NCBI GenBank assembly: GCA_910587485.1
Contig: CAJUKN010000004.1
Span: 124,001 to 188,000 of the forward strand
Source of the DNA: an uncultured Lachnospira sp.
GTDB lineage: Bacteria > Bacillota > Clostridia > Lachnospirales > Lachnospiraceae
Length of the DNA: 64,000 nucleotides
Direction of reading: 5' to 3'
Below the pieces are notes generated by a model. That model saw only the letters and a list, made by a program, of their open reading frames with translations, was not told the origin of the DNA and did no database searches. A program made the translations under genes and the position numbers. Each line of letters starts with the position of its first letter. The stretch's first letter is position 1. Positions 9,778 to 18,214 of the stretch are shown here, one piece after another.

Positions 9778-10569
9778 TCATTTAAAAGTATTCATAAGAT
9801 TACCAATAATCAAATTCCAACCATCTGCCATTACAAATAATAAAATTTTAAATGGTGTAGAAATTGTTGTAGGCGGCAACATCATCATACCCATTGACAT
9901 CAATGTAGATGACACCACCATATCAATAACAATAAAAGGCAAATATATCAAAAACCCAATAATAAATGCTATTCTAAGTTCACTTATAATAAAACTTGGA
10001 ATTAACACTCTCAAAGGAATATCGTCTTCAGATGTTATTGAACCTTCTTCATACTCAGCAATTCTTAAAAAAGTGTCTAAATCCTTTGTAGAGACTTCCT
10101 TTAACATAAATTGCCTCAACGGCTTTACTCCTATATCAAATGCCTCTTCTGCAGTGACTTCACTTCTTGTAAGTGGTTCTATAGCACTTTGATAAACTTC
10201 ATTAAAAGTCGGAGCCATAATAAAAAATGTCAAAAATAAAGACAAACCAACTATAACTTGATTCGGCGGAACCGTCTGTGTACCAAGTGCTGCTCTTGTA
10301 AAATGCAGCACAATCACAATTCTTGTAAATGAAGTTACCAACATTAAAATAGATGGTGCCAATGAAATCACAGTGAGAACTAAAAGCATCTGTAACACGC
10401 TGGCAAGGTCTGAACCATCTCCTGCTGAGATACCAATACTTATTAAATTATTATCATCTTCAGCCGCCATCGCTCTTACTGTAAGTATAGAAAACAAAGC
10501 AAATACGGCTGAAATACATAACGATATAACAATAATTTTTCTTCCGTGTTTCTTTAAAAAATGCAACAT
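9778..10569 (-). CDS. fliP: Flagellar export apparatus protein FliP
   Basis: FliP is the main core subunit of the flagellar export gate. The N-terminus is a cleavable signal sequence (basic KKHGRK, hydrophobic core, then VRAMAAEDD), as expected for FliP, followed by about four membrane helices. Conserved segments such as LVTSFTRIVIVLHFTRAALG and PPNQVIVGLSLFLTFF are clear. It lies between fliO and fliQ in the standard order. Length (263 residues) is typical. Confidence 0.97.
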   Translation of the reverse strand: MLHFLKKHGRKIIVISLCISAVFALFSILTVRAMAAEDDNNLISIGISAGDGSDLASVLQMLLVLTVISLAPSILMLVTSFTRIVIVLHFTRAALGTQTVPPNQVIVGLSLFLTFFIMAPTFNEVYQSAIEPLTRSEVTAEEAFDIGVKPLRQFMLKEVSTKDLDTFLRIAEYEEGSITSEDDIPLRVLIPSFIISELRIAFIIGFLIYLPFIVIDMVVSSTLMSMGMMMLPPTTISTPFKILLFVMADGWNLIIGNLMNTFK

Positions 10570-10584
10570 ATATATTAATCTCGC

Positions 10585-10953
10585 CTAGCTTTTCGGCTTG
10601 TCTTTCCTAAACTTATCTAAAACTGCTTTGAAGTTTTCAGATTTTACTTGAGTTGATACTTCTGTAAATTCCAAATCGCTCTCCTGCAACTCACATAATA
10701 CTGTCACAGAATCTTTACATATAGCAATTGCAAGAAATTTACTGCCCATCTTTATTATCTGAATATATTTACTATTAGATAATCGAAATGTCTCTAAAAC
10801 TGAAATATTGGTTCCAGCCATCTTCTCTTTTTTGTAATTGCCCACAAATCTTGTAGCAAAATACGTCATAGCCAATACAAGTGCAAATATAATTACCAGT
10901 GTAATTAATTGTACAAATGCCTCTATGCGGTTAGAAGATACAGACAGTAACAT
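10585..10953 (-). CDS. fliO: Flagellar biosynthesis protein FliO (FliZ-like)
   Basis: FliO is a poorly conserved bitopic membrane protein that helps assemble FliP into the export gate. The 122-residue sequence has one membrane helix near residues 14-35 and a short cytoplasmic domain with KKEKMAGTNISVLETFRLSNSK cut here only for description, which is the recognisable family core. The start overlaps the cheY stop by one base and fliP follows after 15 bases. The call relies on both this core and the fixed cheY-fliO-fliP order. Confidence 0.85.
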   Translation of the reverse strand: MLLSVSSNRIEAFVQLITLVIIFALVLAMTYFATRFVGNYKKEKMAGTNISVLETFRLSNSKYIQIIKMGSKFLAIAICKDSVTVLCELQESDLEFTEVSTQVKSENFKAVLDKFRKDKPKS

Positions 10954-11315
10954 TATCCAACAACCTTCTGAACAGCCTCAATTACTCTATCAGCCTGGAA
11001 TGGCTTAACGATAAAATCTTTAGCTCCTGACTGAATTGACTCAATAACCATAGCTTGCTGTCCCATAGCAGAGCACATAATAACAGAAGCATTCGCATCG
11101 GCTGCTTTAATCTTCTTAAGAGCCTCAATTCCATCCATCTCAGGCATAGTTATATCCATAAGAACCAAATCTGGCTTAAGTTCTGCATATTTTTCAACAG
11201 CTTTTGCACCATTCTCAGCCTCACCTGCAATATTGTAACCGTTTTTGGTGAGAATATCCTTAATCATCATTCTCATAAACGCTGCATCATCGCATACTAA
11301 AATATTCTTTGCCAT
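10953..11315 (-). CDS. cheY: Chemotaxis response regulator CheY
   Basis: This 120-residue single receiver domain matches CheY, the diffusible regulator that binds the motor switch when phosphorylated. Phospho-acceptor Asp54 (LVLMDITMPEMDG), acidic residues Asp9/Asp10 and Lys104 (FIVKPF) are all present. It sits directly between fliY, which encodes a CheY-P phosphatase, and fliO, so the output and reset proteins are neighbours. Its stop overlaps the fliO start. Confidence 0.96.
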   Translation of the reverse strand: MAKNILVCDDAAFMRMMIKDILTKNGYNIAGEAENGAKAVEKYAELKPDLVLMDITMPEMDGIEALKKIKAADANASVIMCSAMGQQAMVIESIQSGAKDFIVKPFQADRVIEAVQKVVG

Positions 11316-11410
11316 ATCATATATCTCCTATCTTTTATTGTTCACAGTATCAACTTAAAAGTATTATACTACATCAAAAACAATTTTCCTACTGTTTTTT
11401 TTTCAATTTA

Positions 11411-12670
11411 TTAATCCTTAATAATTTCTGTTATTCTAACGCCAAAACTTTCCTCAATTACTACAACTTCACCTTTTGCAACATACTTACCATTGACAAG
11501 TACATCAATTGCCTCACCAGCAATTTTATTTAATTCAACAATCGTACCTGGTGCAAATTCAAGAATATCCTTAATGGATTTGCTTGTTCTTCCAAGTTCT
11601 ACAGTTACCTCTAATGGTACATCCATAATCAAATCAATATTTTCTCTTTTTGACATACCACCTACATCACCAACAAATGGCTGAAAAGCAGCTTGAGAAA
11701 CATTGATATCTTGTTGTGGTGGATAACCATATGGCATACCTTGCATTGGCATTCCTTGTGGTGGATAACCATATGGCATACCCTGCATTGGCATTCCTTG
11801 CGGTGGATAACCATATGGCATGCCTTGCTGTGGCATACCCTGCATTGGCATTCCTTGCCCTGCTGACATATCCATTCCTGGCATTCCTTGCCCTGGCGCC
11901 ATACCCTGCATTGATGGGGCAGTTGGTGTTGGCTCTGGAGCTGGTGTCGGTTCTGGAGCGCTTTCTGGTTCCGATGAATCTATCGTAAACAACTGCAGCA
12001 ACTCTTTTGCAAACTCAATTGGATATAACTGCATAATCTCACTATTGATTAAATCTCCTATTTCCATCTTAAAAGCAACCATTACAAATTGCCCTAAAAG
12101 AAATGGAGGAAGATTATCCAATTCTGTGCTATATGTATCTATGATATTTGCTACTGGAGGACTGATATCTATCTTTCGATTAAACATAGATGACATTGAC
12201 GTTGCAGCGGAACCCATCATTTGATTCATCGCCTCACCAATGGCACTAAGATGCAGCTCTGTCAAATCTTCATCATCATCAACTTGCCCAGAACCTCCCA
12301 TCATAAGGTCTGTAATGATTCGAACATCATGTTCTTTTAGAATCAGTACATTATTGCCATCAATTCCCTCTCTATATGAAATCTGCATCATAACACAAGG
12401 TCTGTCATACTTTGTTGATAAATCATCCCAAGTAGCAATACTAACAGATGGTGTTGTTATATTTACTTTTTGGTTAAGCAATGAACTTAAAGTCGTTGCT
12501 GCCGTTCCCATACTTATATTGGATATTTCACCAACAGCATCCTTTTCAGATTCTTCTAACACAAAGCCTGTATTGTCACCTTCTGACGAGGTCATATCTG
12601 AATCTTCCCCACCTGTATCTACCCCATTAAGTAATGCATTTATTTCATCTTGTGACAACATGCCATCCAT
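11411..12670 (-). CDS. fliY: Flagellar motor switch phosphatase FliY (FliN/CheC fusion)
   Basis: FliY combines a CheC-like CheY-P phosphatase and a FliN-type switch domain. The N-terminus repeats the FliM-type CheY-binding motif (MLSQDEINALL). Two CheC active-site helices follow: one with SEKDAVGEISNISMG near residue 38 and one with ELHLSAIGEAMNQMMG near 140, each keeping the Glu and Asn needed for phosphatase activity. A Pro/Met/Gln-rich linker contains three copies of a 14-residue repeat. The C-terminal SpoA/FliN domain (LGRTSKSIKDIL onward) ends the protein. The start is the ATG at 12670; a GTG immediately before it overlaps the fliM stop. At 420 residues it is longer than usual because of the linker. 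Confidence 0.95.
   Translation of the reverse strand: MDGMLSQDEINALLNGVDTGGEDSDMTSSEGDNTGFVLEESEKDAVGEISNISMGTAATTLSSLLNQKVNITTPSVSIATWDDLSTKYDRPCVMMQISYREGIDGNNVLILKEHDVRIITDLMMGGSGQVDDDEDLTELHLSAIGEAMNQMMGSAATSMSSMFNRKIDISPPVANIIDTYSTELDNLPPFLLGQFVMVAFKMEIGDLINSEIMQLYPIEFAKELLQLFTIDSSEPESAPEPTPAPEPTPTAPSMQGMAPGQGMPGMDMSAGQGMPMQGMPQQGMPYGYPPQGMPMQGMPYGYPPQGMPMQGMPYGYPPQQDINVSQAAFQPFVGDVGGMSKRENIDLIMDVPLEVTVELGRTSKSIKDILEFAPGTIVELNKIAGEAIDVLVNGKYVAKGEVVVIEESFGVRITEIIKD
11714..11830 (-). repeat. 42-bp tandem repeat inside fliY linker
   Basis: Two full copies (11714-11755 and 11756-11797) and a third diverging copy from 11798 of a 42-base unit encode the 14-residue motif GMPMQGMPYGYPPQ in the FliY linker. 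Copies one and two are almost identical. Shorter GMP/QGMP repeats continue to about 11910. Such in-frame units can expand or contract without breaking the gene. Confidence 0.9.
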
Positions 12671-12672
12671 CA

Positions 12673-13653
12673 CTAATCACTCTCCTCTCTAATTACTTCA
12701 GTAATTCTTACTGCATATTTGTCGTCGTAATATCCAGGCAATGCCATAAATTTCTTAATATTGCCTACATATACTTCTAATTCCTCATCCACATTCCTAT
12801 TGATTCTAATAACATCTCCAACTTGAAGATTTCCAAAATCAGCAACACTTATCGTACTTGTACCTAAAACTGTTTTAACAGGAATCTTTGCCCTGCTAAT
12901 AATTGTCTCAATAGTATCTTCATATGAGGTTCCATCTTTTTCTTTCATACTTGAGAACCAATATTTTGTATTTAACTTATCAATAATTGGCTCTAATGTA
13001 TCAAAAGGAAGACAAATATTCATAAGACCCTCAACATCCCCAATTTTAATGTTAAGAGTGATAATTGCAATTGTTTCACTTGGCGATATAATCTGAGCAA
13101 ACTGTGAATTTGTTTCAATTCTTTCAATTCTTGGGGATATCTCAACAACGTTCTCCCAAGGCTCTTGAAGCAAATTAACGCATATTGCAAAAATTCGTTC
13201 TAATATGGTTAACTCAATCTCAGAATACTCTCTTTGCTTATCAATGGCTGCACCCGGACCTCCAAGCAGCCTATCAATAATAGAATATCCAAGATTTGAT
13301 GCCATCTCCATTATACAATTGCCCACCAATGGATTCATACTGATAACTCCCAACAGCACAGGATTTGACAACGCATTAGAAAACTCCGAATAAATAACAA
13401 CCTCTGAGTTTACAACATCAACACTTACTGATTTACGTAAGTATGCTGGGAGATTTGTCGCAAGCAAACGTGCAAAATGTTCAAAAATTATCTCTAGTGT
13501 TCTTAAATGTTCTTTGGAAAATTTAGCTGGTCTGGCAAAGTCATAATTTTTAACCTGCTTTTCATCTGATTTTGCTTCATCAATATCCAATTCACCTGTA
13601 CTTAACGCTTTAAGCAGATTATCAATCTCACTTTGCGACAAAACATCGCTCAT
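12673..13653 (-). CDS. fliM: Flagellar motor switch protein FliM
   Basis: FliM forms the middle of the C-ring and binds phospho-CheY. The N-terminal LSQSEIDNLL is the CheY-P docking motif. The central CheC-like domain (about 45-235) lacks phosphatase residues, as expected for FliM, and a C-terminal SpoA domain (about 250-326) follows. I start at the ATG at 13653 with GGAGG eight bases upstream; the in-frame GTG at 13662 overlaps that site. Its stop overlaps the fliY start region. Length of 326 residues is typical. Confidence 0.96.
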   Translation of the reverse strand: MSDVLSQSEIDNLLKALSTGELDIDEAKSDEKQVKNYDFARPAKFSKEHLRTLEIIFEHFARLLATNLPAYLRKSVSVDVVNSEVVIYSEFSNALSNPVLLGVISMNPLVGNCIMEMASNLGYSIIDRLLGGPGAAIDKQREYSEIELTILERIFAICVNLLQEPWENVVEISPRIERIETNSQFAQIISPSETIAIITLNIKIGDVEGLMNICLPFDTLEPIIDKLNTKYWFSSMKEKDGTSYEDTIETIISRAKIPVKTVLGTSTISVADFGNLQVGDVIRINRNVDEELEVYVGNIKKFMALPGYYDDKYAVRITEVIREESD

Positions 13654-13713
13654 CTTCCTCACCTCCTCGTAGGTCTAATGTTACATCAAAATGATAACCA
13701 AAATATGTTGTTA

Positions 13714-14241
13714 TCATCCCATTGTGATTTCTGATACAATAACTGAACATATTGTCTCCGTTTCAAATTGATCCTGAAGAGCTGTAAGAAGATTTTGCTC
13801 TATATTTGTTTTGTTCGCTGAAATTGATTCATAAGTATACTTAAGAGCCTCTGTTGTAATCTGGCTTACTATAAGCTTCATACCATTATTAATACTAGTA
13901 ACTTTTGTTTCATAATCTTTTGATTTTTTATTAAGCCCTAATGTAACTTTTAATATAACATGATGTGCTTTTCCTCCATCCGAAAATGAAACAATGATAC
14001 TATTAGAATCTCCACTCATCGCATCAATATATTGTATATCGTCAACAGCAACGCTATTTGAACCTTGTGTATTAGATGACAACACACCACCAGCATCCAA
14101 ATCAATAATCTGTGCTACTTTTGATATAAGATTATTTGTTTTTGTGTTTGTAGATACCAATGAAAATGTCAGTACAACCGTTAAAACTAAATTAATTAAC
14201 ACAAGTGCTAATGTTATAATATTCAACATACTCTTCTTCAT
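13714..14241 (-). CDS. fliL: Flagellar basal body-associated protein FliL
   Basis: FliL is a single-pass membrane protein that surrounds the stator and supports torque. The sequence has a hydrophobic N-terminal helix (about 6-27) and an extracytoplasmic domain of about 140 residues with the ISANKTNIEQNLLTALQ segment and a valine-rich end. The start at 14241 (MKKSMLNIITL) has GAGGTG nine bases upstream; an upstream GTG overlaps it. It follows motB and precedes fliM. Identification rests on architecture plus gene order; sequence conservation of FliL is modest. Confidence 0.88.
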   Translation of the reverse strand: MKKSMLNIITLALVLINLVLTVVLTFSLVSTNTKTNNLISKVAQIIDLDAGGVLSSNTQGSNSVAVDDIQYIDAMSGDSNSIIVSFSDGGKAHHVILKVTLGLNKKSKDYETKVTSINNGMKLIVSQITTEALKYTYESISANKTNIEQNLLTALQDQFETETICSVIVSEITMG

Positions 14242-14258
14242 GACTTTTCCCACCTCTA

Positions 14259-15074
14259 TTATTTATTATTCTGACTGTATAATGAATTATATATCTTTAT
14301 TTCTACTCGTCTATTCTGCGCTCTTCCCTCTGGTGTATCATTAGTAGCAACAGGGACAGCTTCTCCTCTTCCTGACGACGATATTGTAGACTTATCATAA
14401 CCCTTTGTACTAACAAAATAATCAAAAACATTATATGCCCTATGTAAAGAAAGCATCATATTATTTGGATACAATGCATTATTGATTGGAACATTATCGG
14501 TATGTCCTTCAATTAAAATTGTATTTCTTTCATACTGCCAAATGGAATCAGCCACTCTATCCAATATTGAAATTGCTTCGCTTTTAACCTCTGCCTTTCC
14601 AGAATCAAAAAGAACGCCTCCGTTTAGATTTAAAAGAACATACTCACTTGTAACTGTAAGTTCAACTTTATCAGCAATATTTTTGTCCTTTAACTGCTCT
14701 TCAATCTGTTCACCCATCTGCTCTGATTCAGCAAGACCTTCCTTTTTTAAAGTCTCATAAGCATTATCAACTTCCTCAGAAGTATCACCATGTGTATTTA
14801 ATCCCACATTATTATAATATTCACTAAGAGCATTGAGCTGACTTGCACCACTGCTAATAAGAACGCCTTGGTCTATCAATGCTGAACCACCTTGTGGCAT
14901 TACACTGAATGTAGAAGCTAATGAAGCTGCTATCTGTTGAAACTTCTCGGCATCAACTGTTGACATAGAGAACAATAAAACAAAGAAGCACAATAACAAA
15001 TTCATCAAATCACTAAAAGTTGCCATCCATGCAGGCGACCCTGCTGGCGCATCTTCTTGCCTTTTTTTTGCCAT
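14259..15074 (-). CDS. motB: Flagellar stator protein MotB
   Basis: MotB is the peptidoglycan-anchored stator subunit that forms the ion channel with MotA. The single N-terminal membrane helix contains the essential ion-carrying aspartate (Asp22 in ATFSDLMNLL). The plug and linker region follows, then a C-terminal OmpA-like peptidoglycan-binding domain with IEGHTDNVPIN and GRGEAVPVATNDTPEGRAQN. Its start overlaps the motA stop by one base. Whether the ion is a proton or sodium cannot be decided here. Confidence 0.96.
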   Translation of the reverse strand: MAKKRQEDAPAGSPAWMATFSDLMNLLLCFFVLLFSMSTVDAEKFQQIAASLASTFSVMPQGGSALIDQGVLISSGASQLNALSEYYNNVGLNTHGDTSEEVDNAYETLKKEGLAESEQMGEQIEEQLKDKNIADKVELTVTSEYVLLNLNGGVLFDSGKAEVKSEAISILDRVADSIWQYERNTILIEGHTDNVPINNALYPNNMMLSLHRAYNVFDYFVSTKGYDKSTISSSGRGEAVPVATNDTPEGRAQNRRVEIKIYNSLYSQNNK

Positions 15075-15865
15075 CAGCCTTCACCTTCTTCCGTTGAAAC
15101 CGCCTGCCTAACTGTAGGAGATAAGAACGATTTTAATTTTTCCTCAATTACTCGTGGATTTTCACCAGCTTGTATTGAGAGAAGTCCCTCAATTACGATT
15201 TCTTTCATCTGATATTCTTTACCATTAATATTCTTCATCTTGTTTGATATAGGTGTTGCCAACCAGTTTGCAATCAATGAACCATACAATGTAGTAAGTA
15301 AGGCAACCGCCATATTCGGTCCGATTGTAGCCACATCATCCAACTTTTTCAACATATTAACAAGACCAACTAATGTACCAATCATACCCCACGCAGGTCC
15401 CATTGCAGCCCATGTATCAAAGAATCCTGCACTGCTTTTATGTCGCTCATCCATATTAACAAGTTCTGTCTCAAGGATGCCTCTTACAAGCTCTGGCTCT
15501 GTACCATCGACAATAAGAAGAATACCTTTTTTCATAAATTCATCTTCAAGATTACTTGCAACTTCTTCCAATGCAAGCAAGCCTTCTTTACGAGCCACAT
15601 TAGATAAATCGATTATCTGTTTAATTACAGCTCCATGGTCTAGTTTAGGGTCCTTAAACGCAATCCCTATACTCTTGAATCCACCAATAAATTCTGCCAT
15701 CGTATAAGATGTCATCAAACTTGCGAGCGAACCACCAATCGTAATAATAATTGAGGGATAATCAATAAAGCTCCCTGTTATGGCAGATACACCACCACTG
15801 GAAATAATACCAAAAATAACCATTGCAAATCCGACAACTATACCTATGAGTGTAGCAATATCCAC
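15074..15865 (-). CDS. motA: Flagellar stator protein MotA
   Basis: MotA is the five-subunit ring of the stator that contacts FliG. The 263-residue protein has four membrane helices (about 5-25, 30-52, 150-170, 182-205). The conserved segments AAMGPAWGMIGTLVGLV and LLTTLYGSLIANWLATPISNK lie in and after helices three and four. The cytoplasmic loop contains GLLALEE and EPELVRGILETEL. It is placed between flbD and motB, overlapping motB by one base. Confidence 0.96.
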   Translation of the reverse strand: MDIATLIGIVVGFAMVIFGIISSGGVSAITGSFIDYPSIIITIGGSLASLMTSYTMAEFIGGFKSIGIAFKDPKLDHGAVIKQIIDLSNVARKEGLLALEEVASNLEDEFMKKGILLIVDGTEPELVRGILETELVNMDERHKSSAGFFDTWAAMGPAWGMIGTLVGLVNMLKKLDDVATIGPNMAVALLTTLYGSLIANWLATPISNKMKNINGKEYQMKEIVIEGLLSIQAGENPRVIEEKLKSFLSPTVRQAVSTEEGEG

Positions 15866-15867
15866 TT

Positions 15868-16080
15868 TTAAACACCTTCCGTTTCCTTATATATCGTTCC
15901 TGAAAAGACCCTATGTTTATAATCCACAACTTTATCAATAATTTCATCGGAAGACTCTTTTACTATGTACTTTGAACCTGTCGTAAGGGTAATAACCGTA
16001 TCTGGAGTTTCCTCAATAGTTTGAATTATATCAGCATTAACCACTAACATTGAGCCATTAAGCCTTGTAACATTAATCAT
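15868..16080 (-). CDS. flbD: FlbD family flagellar protein
   Basis: This is a small protein of the FlbD/SwrD family; in Bacillus the family member SwrD increases motor power. With the ATG at 16080 it is 70 residues and begins MINVTRLNGSMLVVNADIIQ, the conserved family core. GGAG is six bases upstream, so the upstream in-frame ATG at 16107 is rejected. A conserved TPDTVITLTTGSKYIVKES segment follows. It lies directly before motA, the usual place, and 104 bases after a terminator that follows flgE. Confidence 0.92.
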   Translation of the reverse strand: MINVTRLNGSMLVVNADIIQTIEETPDTVITLTTGSKYIVKESSDEIIDKVVDYKHRVFSGTIYKETEGV

Positions 16081-16184
16081 AATTATCTCCATAACATTAT
16101 ACTGCAAAATAAATAATAAACATCACATAAAATTTTATTTAAAATAATTTAACAATATAAATGAATCCAAACACAAACAATTAC

Positions 16185-16235
16185 AAAAAACTACAAGAGC
16201 ACGGAACATAAGTTTCACCATATCCATGCCCTTGT
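16185..16235 (-). terminator. Intrinsic terminator downstream of flgE
   Basis: On the minus strand the sequence ACAAGGGCATGG (16235-16224) pairs with CCGTGCTCTTGT (16204-16193) over 12 positions including two G-U pairs. This is followed by AG and then six T at 16190-16185. It starts 44 bases after the flgE stop and ends 105 bases before flbD. It looks like a genuine rho-independent terminator inside the motility cluster. Confidence 0.75.
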
Positions 16236-16278
16236 ACTATTTTACACCATTCAATCTAACTAATCAAGAAAAATATCA

Positions 16279-17613
16279 TCAACGTTTCAAATTTATAAGT
16301 TCTTCTAATAACGAATCTGATACTGTAATAATTCTTGAATTTGCCTGATATCCTCTCTGTGTTGTAATCATTGTAGTAAACTGGTCAGCTAAATCTACAT
16401 TTGACATTTCAAGATATCCAGAAACTATCTTTCCACCAGTCTCTGATATATCTTGACCTATACCATCAAAAGAGCCTGAGTTCAATGTTGCTGAATATAA
16501 GTTTTCACCAATTTTTTCAAGACCTGTTGGATTTGCAAATGTTGTAATAGCTATCTGTCCAATAACCTTAGTATCACCATTACTATACTTTGCAACTACT
16601 TTTCCAGTTTCATCAATACCAACTGACCTCATAACCCCTACTGCTTTACCTGCACCAACAACATTACCAGTTACTTCGTCTACTCTACCTGTGCCACTAT
16701 CAATATCGGTAGCACTCGCATACATGGTAACACCAGACGCATCCATACTAATTGTTGAAGATTGAGCGCCTCCTGTACCAATATTTTCCAAATCACCACT
16801 AGAATCTCCATCATAAATAAATGTCAAATCCAAATTAGCATTACTCATAGCGGAAGCACCCGAATTTTTATCAAATAATAAACGTGGTGCCGCTGCTGTG
16901 TCTAATATAATATTAGTCTTCTCGCCATTCTTTGTAACGGTTCCTTCTGCTATAGTATATTCTACATTCTGACCATTGACACCCTCATACTGTAATGTAA
17001 GAGAAGCCTGATACTCATTGCCCAGTGAATCAAAAAAGTTTACTGTAAATACACTGCTTTCAGTTGTTCTTGCATCAACATTACCAGTTATTGTGACATC
17101 GGTTGTCTTTGCAGGAGATGTAAACATATACTCTGGACTCATTACATACACTGGCTGAACTTTATCTTTTATAATATTGCCATTCTCATCTGCTTTCCAG
17201 CCCATTACGTTAGCACCGCCTTGCGTAACAAGCGCACCACTCAAATCAGGCTTAAAATCACCAGCCCTTGTAAAGTATGTATTACCAGCGCTGTTTACTA
17301 CAAAAAATGCATCGCCAGATATATACAAATCCCAAGGATTATCTGTACGCTCATTAGAACCAGGTGTCATTGCTGCAGAAATTGCTCCTACTGATGAACC
17401 AAGACCAATCTGTTTAGGGTTTACACCACCTTTGCCACTCTCGGCATTAGGTCCTGTTGCTGTTTGTGTTGTTTGATAATATACATCTTTAAATGTTACG
17501 GATTGAGACTTATAAGCTACTGTGTTAACATTGGCAATATTATTACCAATTACATCCATTCTCGTCTGATGTGTCTTAATTCCTGACACAGCAGAGAACA
17601 ATGCTCTCATCAT
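16279..17613 (-). CDS. flgE: Flagellar hook protein FlgE
   Basis: FlgE builds the extracellular hook. The N-terminal helix MRALFSAVSGIKTHQTRMDV and the NNIANVNTVAYK motif identify a rod/hook family member. The central domains are Ser/Thr/Gly rich, and the C-terminal helix (DLADQFTTMITTQRGYQANS) is the matching half of the D0 coiled coil. At 444 residues it fits a medium-size hook protein. GGAGG is nine bases before the first of two adjacent ATG codons. A strong terminator follows it. Confidence 0.95.
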   Translation of the reverse strand: MMRALFSAVSGIKTHQTRMDVIGNNIANVNTVAYKSQSVTFKDVYYQTTQTATGPNAESGKGGVNPKQIGLGSSVGAISAAMTPGSNERTDNPWDLYISGDAFFVVNSAGNTYFTRAGDFKPDLSGALVTQGGANVMGWKADENGNIIKDKVQPVYVMSPEYMFTSPAKTTDVTITGNVDARTTESSVFTVNFFDSLGNEYQASLTLQYEGVNGQNVEYTIAEGTVTKNGEKTNIILDTAAAPRLLFDKNSGASAMSNANLDLTFIYDGDSSGDLENIGTGGAQSSTISMDASGVTMYASATDIDSGTGRVDEVTGNVVGAGKAVGVMRSVGIDETGKVVAKYSNGDTKVIGQIAITTFANPTGLEKIGENLYSATLNSGSFDGIGQDISETGGKIVSGYLEMSNVDLADQFTTMITTQRGYQANSRIITVSDSLLEELINLKR

Positions 17614-17664
17614 AATATAGTTCCTCCTTAATAATAAATAAATGATGATATGATGAGTGCTGTC

Positions 17665-17690
17665 TTATCCCATCAGGCATTCAGGGATAA
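17665..17690 (-). other. Hairpin in the flgE leader
   Basis: A perfect seven-base inverted repeat (TTATCCC / GGGATAA) with a 12-base loop lies about 50 bases upstream of the flgE start, in the gap after the flagellar operon protein gene. There is no T-run, so it is not an obvious terminator. It may stabilise or process the hook mRNA; this is inference. Confidence 0.4.
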
Positions 17691-17710
17691 TTAACCTCCA
17701 TAAGGTCCGG

Positions 17711-18133
17711 TTAAATAATAACAGCCCCATCAATATTTGTGTAAATATTTTCATCGTTAGCTGCCTGACTCATCGCTGTAACAACGATTTTATTTTCTGT
17801 ATTTACAATAAATGCCAAGTCATCTAACAATACCAGTGATTCCTTAATTCCTTTTAAGCTGGCTTTTTGCGTTCCTTCATTTAATCGAGAAATCTGTTCA
17901 TCAGTAAGTTGAATATCTCTTTGCCTTAGCCTTGTATCAGCATGTTTTGAAAACTTTACTAATGACTGTGCTTCTCTTTCACCTACTGCTTCAGTAATAC
18001 TTTTTTTCTGTTGAAATATCTCTTGAAATGAAGCATTAGAAATATTCTTATTTTTACCTGCCGCATTGTCTTTTTTTATTGAACTAGTTGCCTGCTGTAT
18101 AGAAGTAAAACCACCTGTTACGATATGATTCAT
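17711..18133 (-). CDS. Flagellar operon protein (Flg_new/YlzI-type family between flgD and flgE)
   Basis: This 140-residue protein belongs to the small family found between flgD and flgE in Gram-positive flagellar operons, of unknown biochemical role. The recognisable core is HADTRLRQRDIQLTDEQIS, followed by LDDLAFIVN and KIVVTAM. The start is taken at the second of two adjacent ATGs (18133), which gives the better spacing to GGAGG. No membrane segment is seen. A cytoplasmic role linked to hook assembly is inferred from position only. Confidence 0.82.
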   Translation of the reverse strand: MNHIVTGGFTSIQQATSSIKKDNAAGKNKNISNASFQEIFQQKKSITEAVGEREAQSLVKFSKHADTRLRQRDIQLTDEQISRLNEGTQKASLKGIKESLVLLDDLAFIVNTENKIVVTAMSQAANDENIYTNIDGAVII

Positions 18134-18214
18134 CATAACCTCCTATTCCTATGCTATAAGTATTACATAAAGCATACAGATATAACTAAAATATTAGCAT
18201 ACTATAAAAATTAA

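Noticed and set aside
11716..11988. Plus-strand open frame rich in Leu/Ala/Phe repeats
   Set aside because: It is the antisense reading of the FliY tandem repeat; no ribosome site, and the minus frame is clearly conserved.
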